From Anammoximicrobium sp964409865 (GTDB taxonomy: Bacteria > Planctomycetota > Planctomycetia > Pirellulales > Pirellulaceae), in assembly GCA_964409865.1 (NCBI GenBank), contig CAYPGE010000238.1, forward strand, positions 1 to 14,077: a DNA stretch of 14,077 bases. Reading direction: 5' to 3'. The position numbers and the translations under genes were made by a program. The notes under the pieces were generated by a model. That model was given only the letters and a program-made list of their open reading frames with translations, was not told the DNA's origin and did not search any database. The stretch's first letter is position 1. Every line of letters begins with the position of its first letter. Below are positions 13,978 through 14,077 of this stretch, piece by piece.

Positions 13978-14077
13978 TCACTCGGCTATTTGAGGATCTT
14001 CCAATTCCTTCTCGGCCTGTTCCAGCAAGTCGGCCAGCTGTTGCACGGCCGCCACCGCCTGCGTGATCTCGGCAGGC
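13978..14077 (-). CDS. C-terminal end of an upstream small or unknown protein (partial)
   Basis: A minus-strand frame open to the right edge ends with TGA at 13978-13980. The last 32 residues include Q-A-V-A-A-V-Q-Q-L-A-D-L-L-E-Q-A-E-K-E-L and finish E-D-P-Q-I-A-E, a helical, acidic tail. It lies 13 bases upstream of the FtsK-type gene on the same strand, so the two are likely co-transcribed. A small helical protein next to an EccC-like motor would fit a WXG100-type partner, but the part seen carries no W-x-G motif and the family cannot be named. Confidence 0.6.
   Translation of the reverse strand, partial: PAEITQAVAAVQQLADLLEQAEKELEDPQIAE

Noticed and set aside
10167..14066. A 1299-codon open frame on the plus strand opposite the FtsK-type gene
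   Set aside because: It mirrors the real gene almost exactly. It arises from the high-GC codon use of the minus strand. Its product is rich in Gly, Arg, Gln and His with no domains, whereas the minus frame has clear Walker motifs.

Overview
The window looks like a fragment of a GC-rich planctomycete chromosome. This is inferred from the gene families. There is a DUF1559 prepilin-like sequence with the G-S-T-L-V-E-L-L-V-V-I-A-I-I-G signature, an SHD1 domain fused to an exported thioredoxin, and a WD40 protein whose tail (W-L-V-S-T-x-E-G-L-F-D-G-S-P-G) resembles planctomycete WD40/caspase proteins. There are also exported thioredoxin-TPR and secretin-like proteins. No rRNA, tRNA, CRISPR array, transposase or integrase was seen.

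Left part (1-5735). The window opens inside a medium-chain dehydrogenase/reductase gene on the minus strand, cut at its Rossmann glycine motif. A 375-base gap follows, with a plausible promoter whose spacer is a perfect dyad. It leads into a plus-strand SHD1-thioredoxin gene (954-1538). Convergent to that is a minus-strand series: an exported thioredoxin-fold protein with a duplicated TPR-like C-terminal half (4272-5735), an exported seven-blade WD40 protein (2423-4198) and an Sfp-type phosphopantetheinyl transferase (1568-2359). The gaps are 73 and 63 bases, so an operon is possible. The transferase and the reductase at the edge fit a polyketide or fatty-acid-like pathway outside the window, but no synthase is visible.

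Middle part (5736-8690). A 333-base divergent gap carries a cluster of TTACGCA-type words and a 9-bp inverted repeat. It precedes a P-loop GTPase with a C-terminal DUF697 region (6069-7238). A stand-alone response-regulator receiver (7271-7681) is convergent to the GTPase. Next is a decayed DUF1559 gene (7976 onward) with one frameshift and an abrupt loss of its C-terminal half, joined to what looks like the tail of another small protein. A 79-base REP-like inverted repeat (8612-8690) closes this region.

Right part (8695-14077). All genes are on the minus strand. In transcription order there is the C-terminal end of a small acidic protein, a 1297-residue membrane-anchored FtsK/SpoIIIE-family ATPase, and an exported 406-residue protein with secretin-like periplasmic features. 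The ATPase appears to have three RecA-like modules, of which only the middle one keeps a P-loop and Walker B. This architecture recalls the EccC/EssC motors of type VII secretion. Together with the secretin-like neighbour, it is the best candidate for an undescribed envelope transport system in the window; that link is inference.
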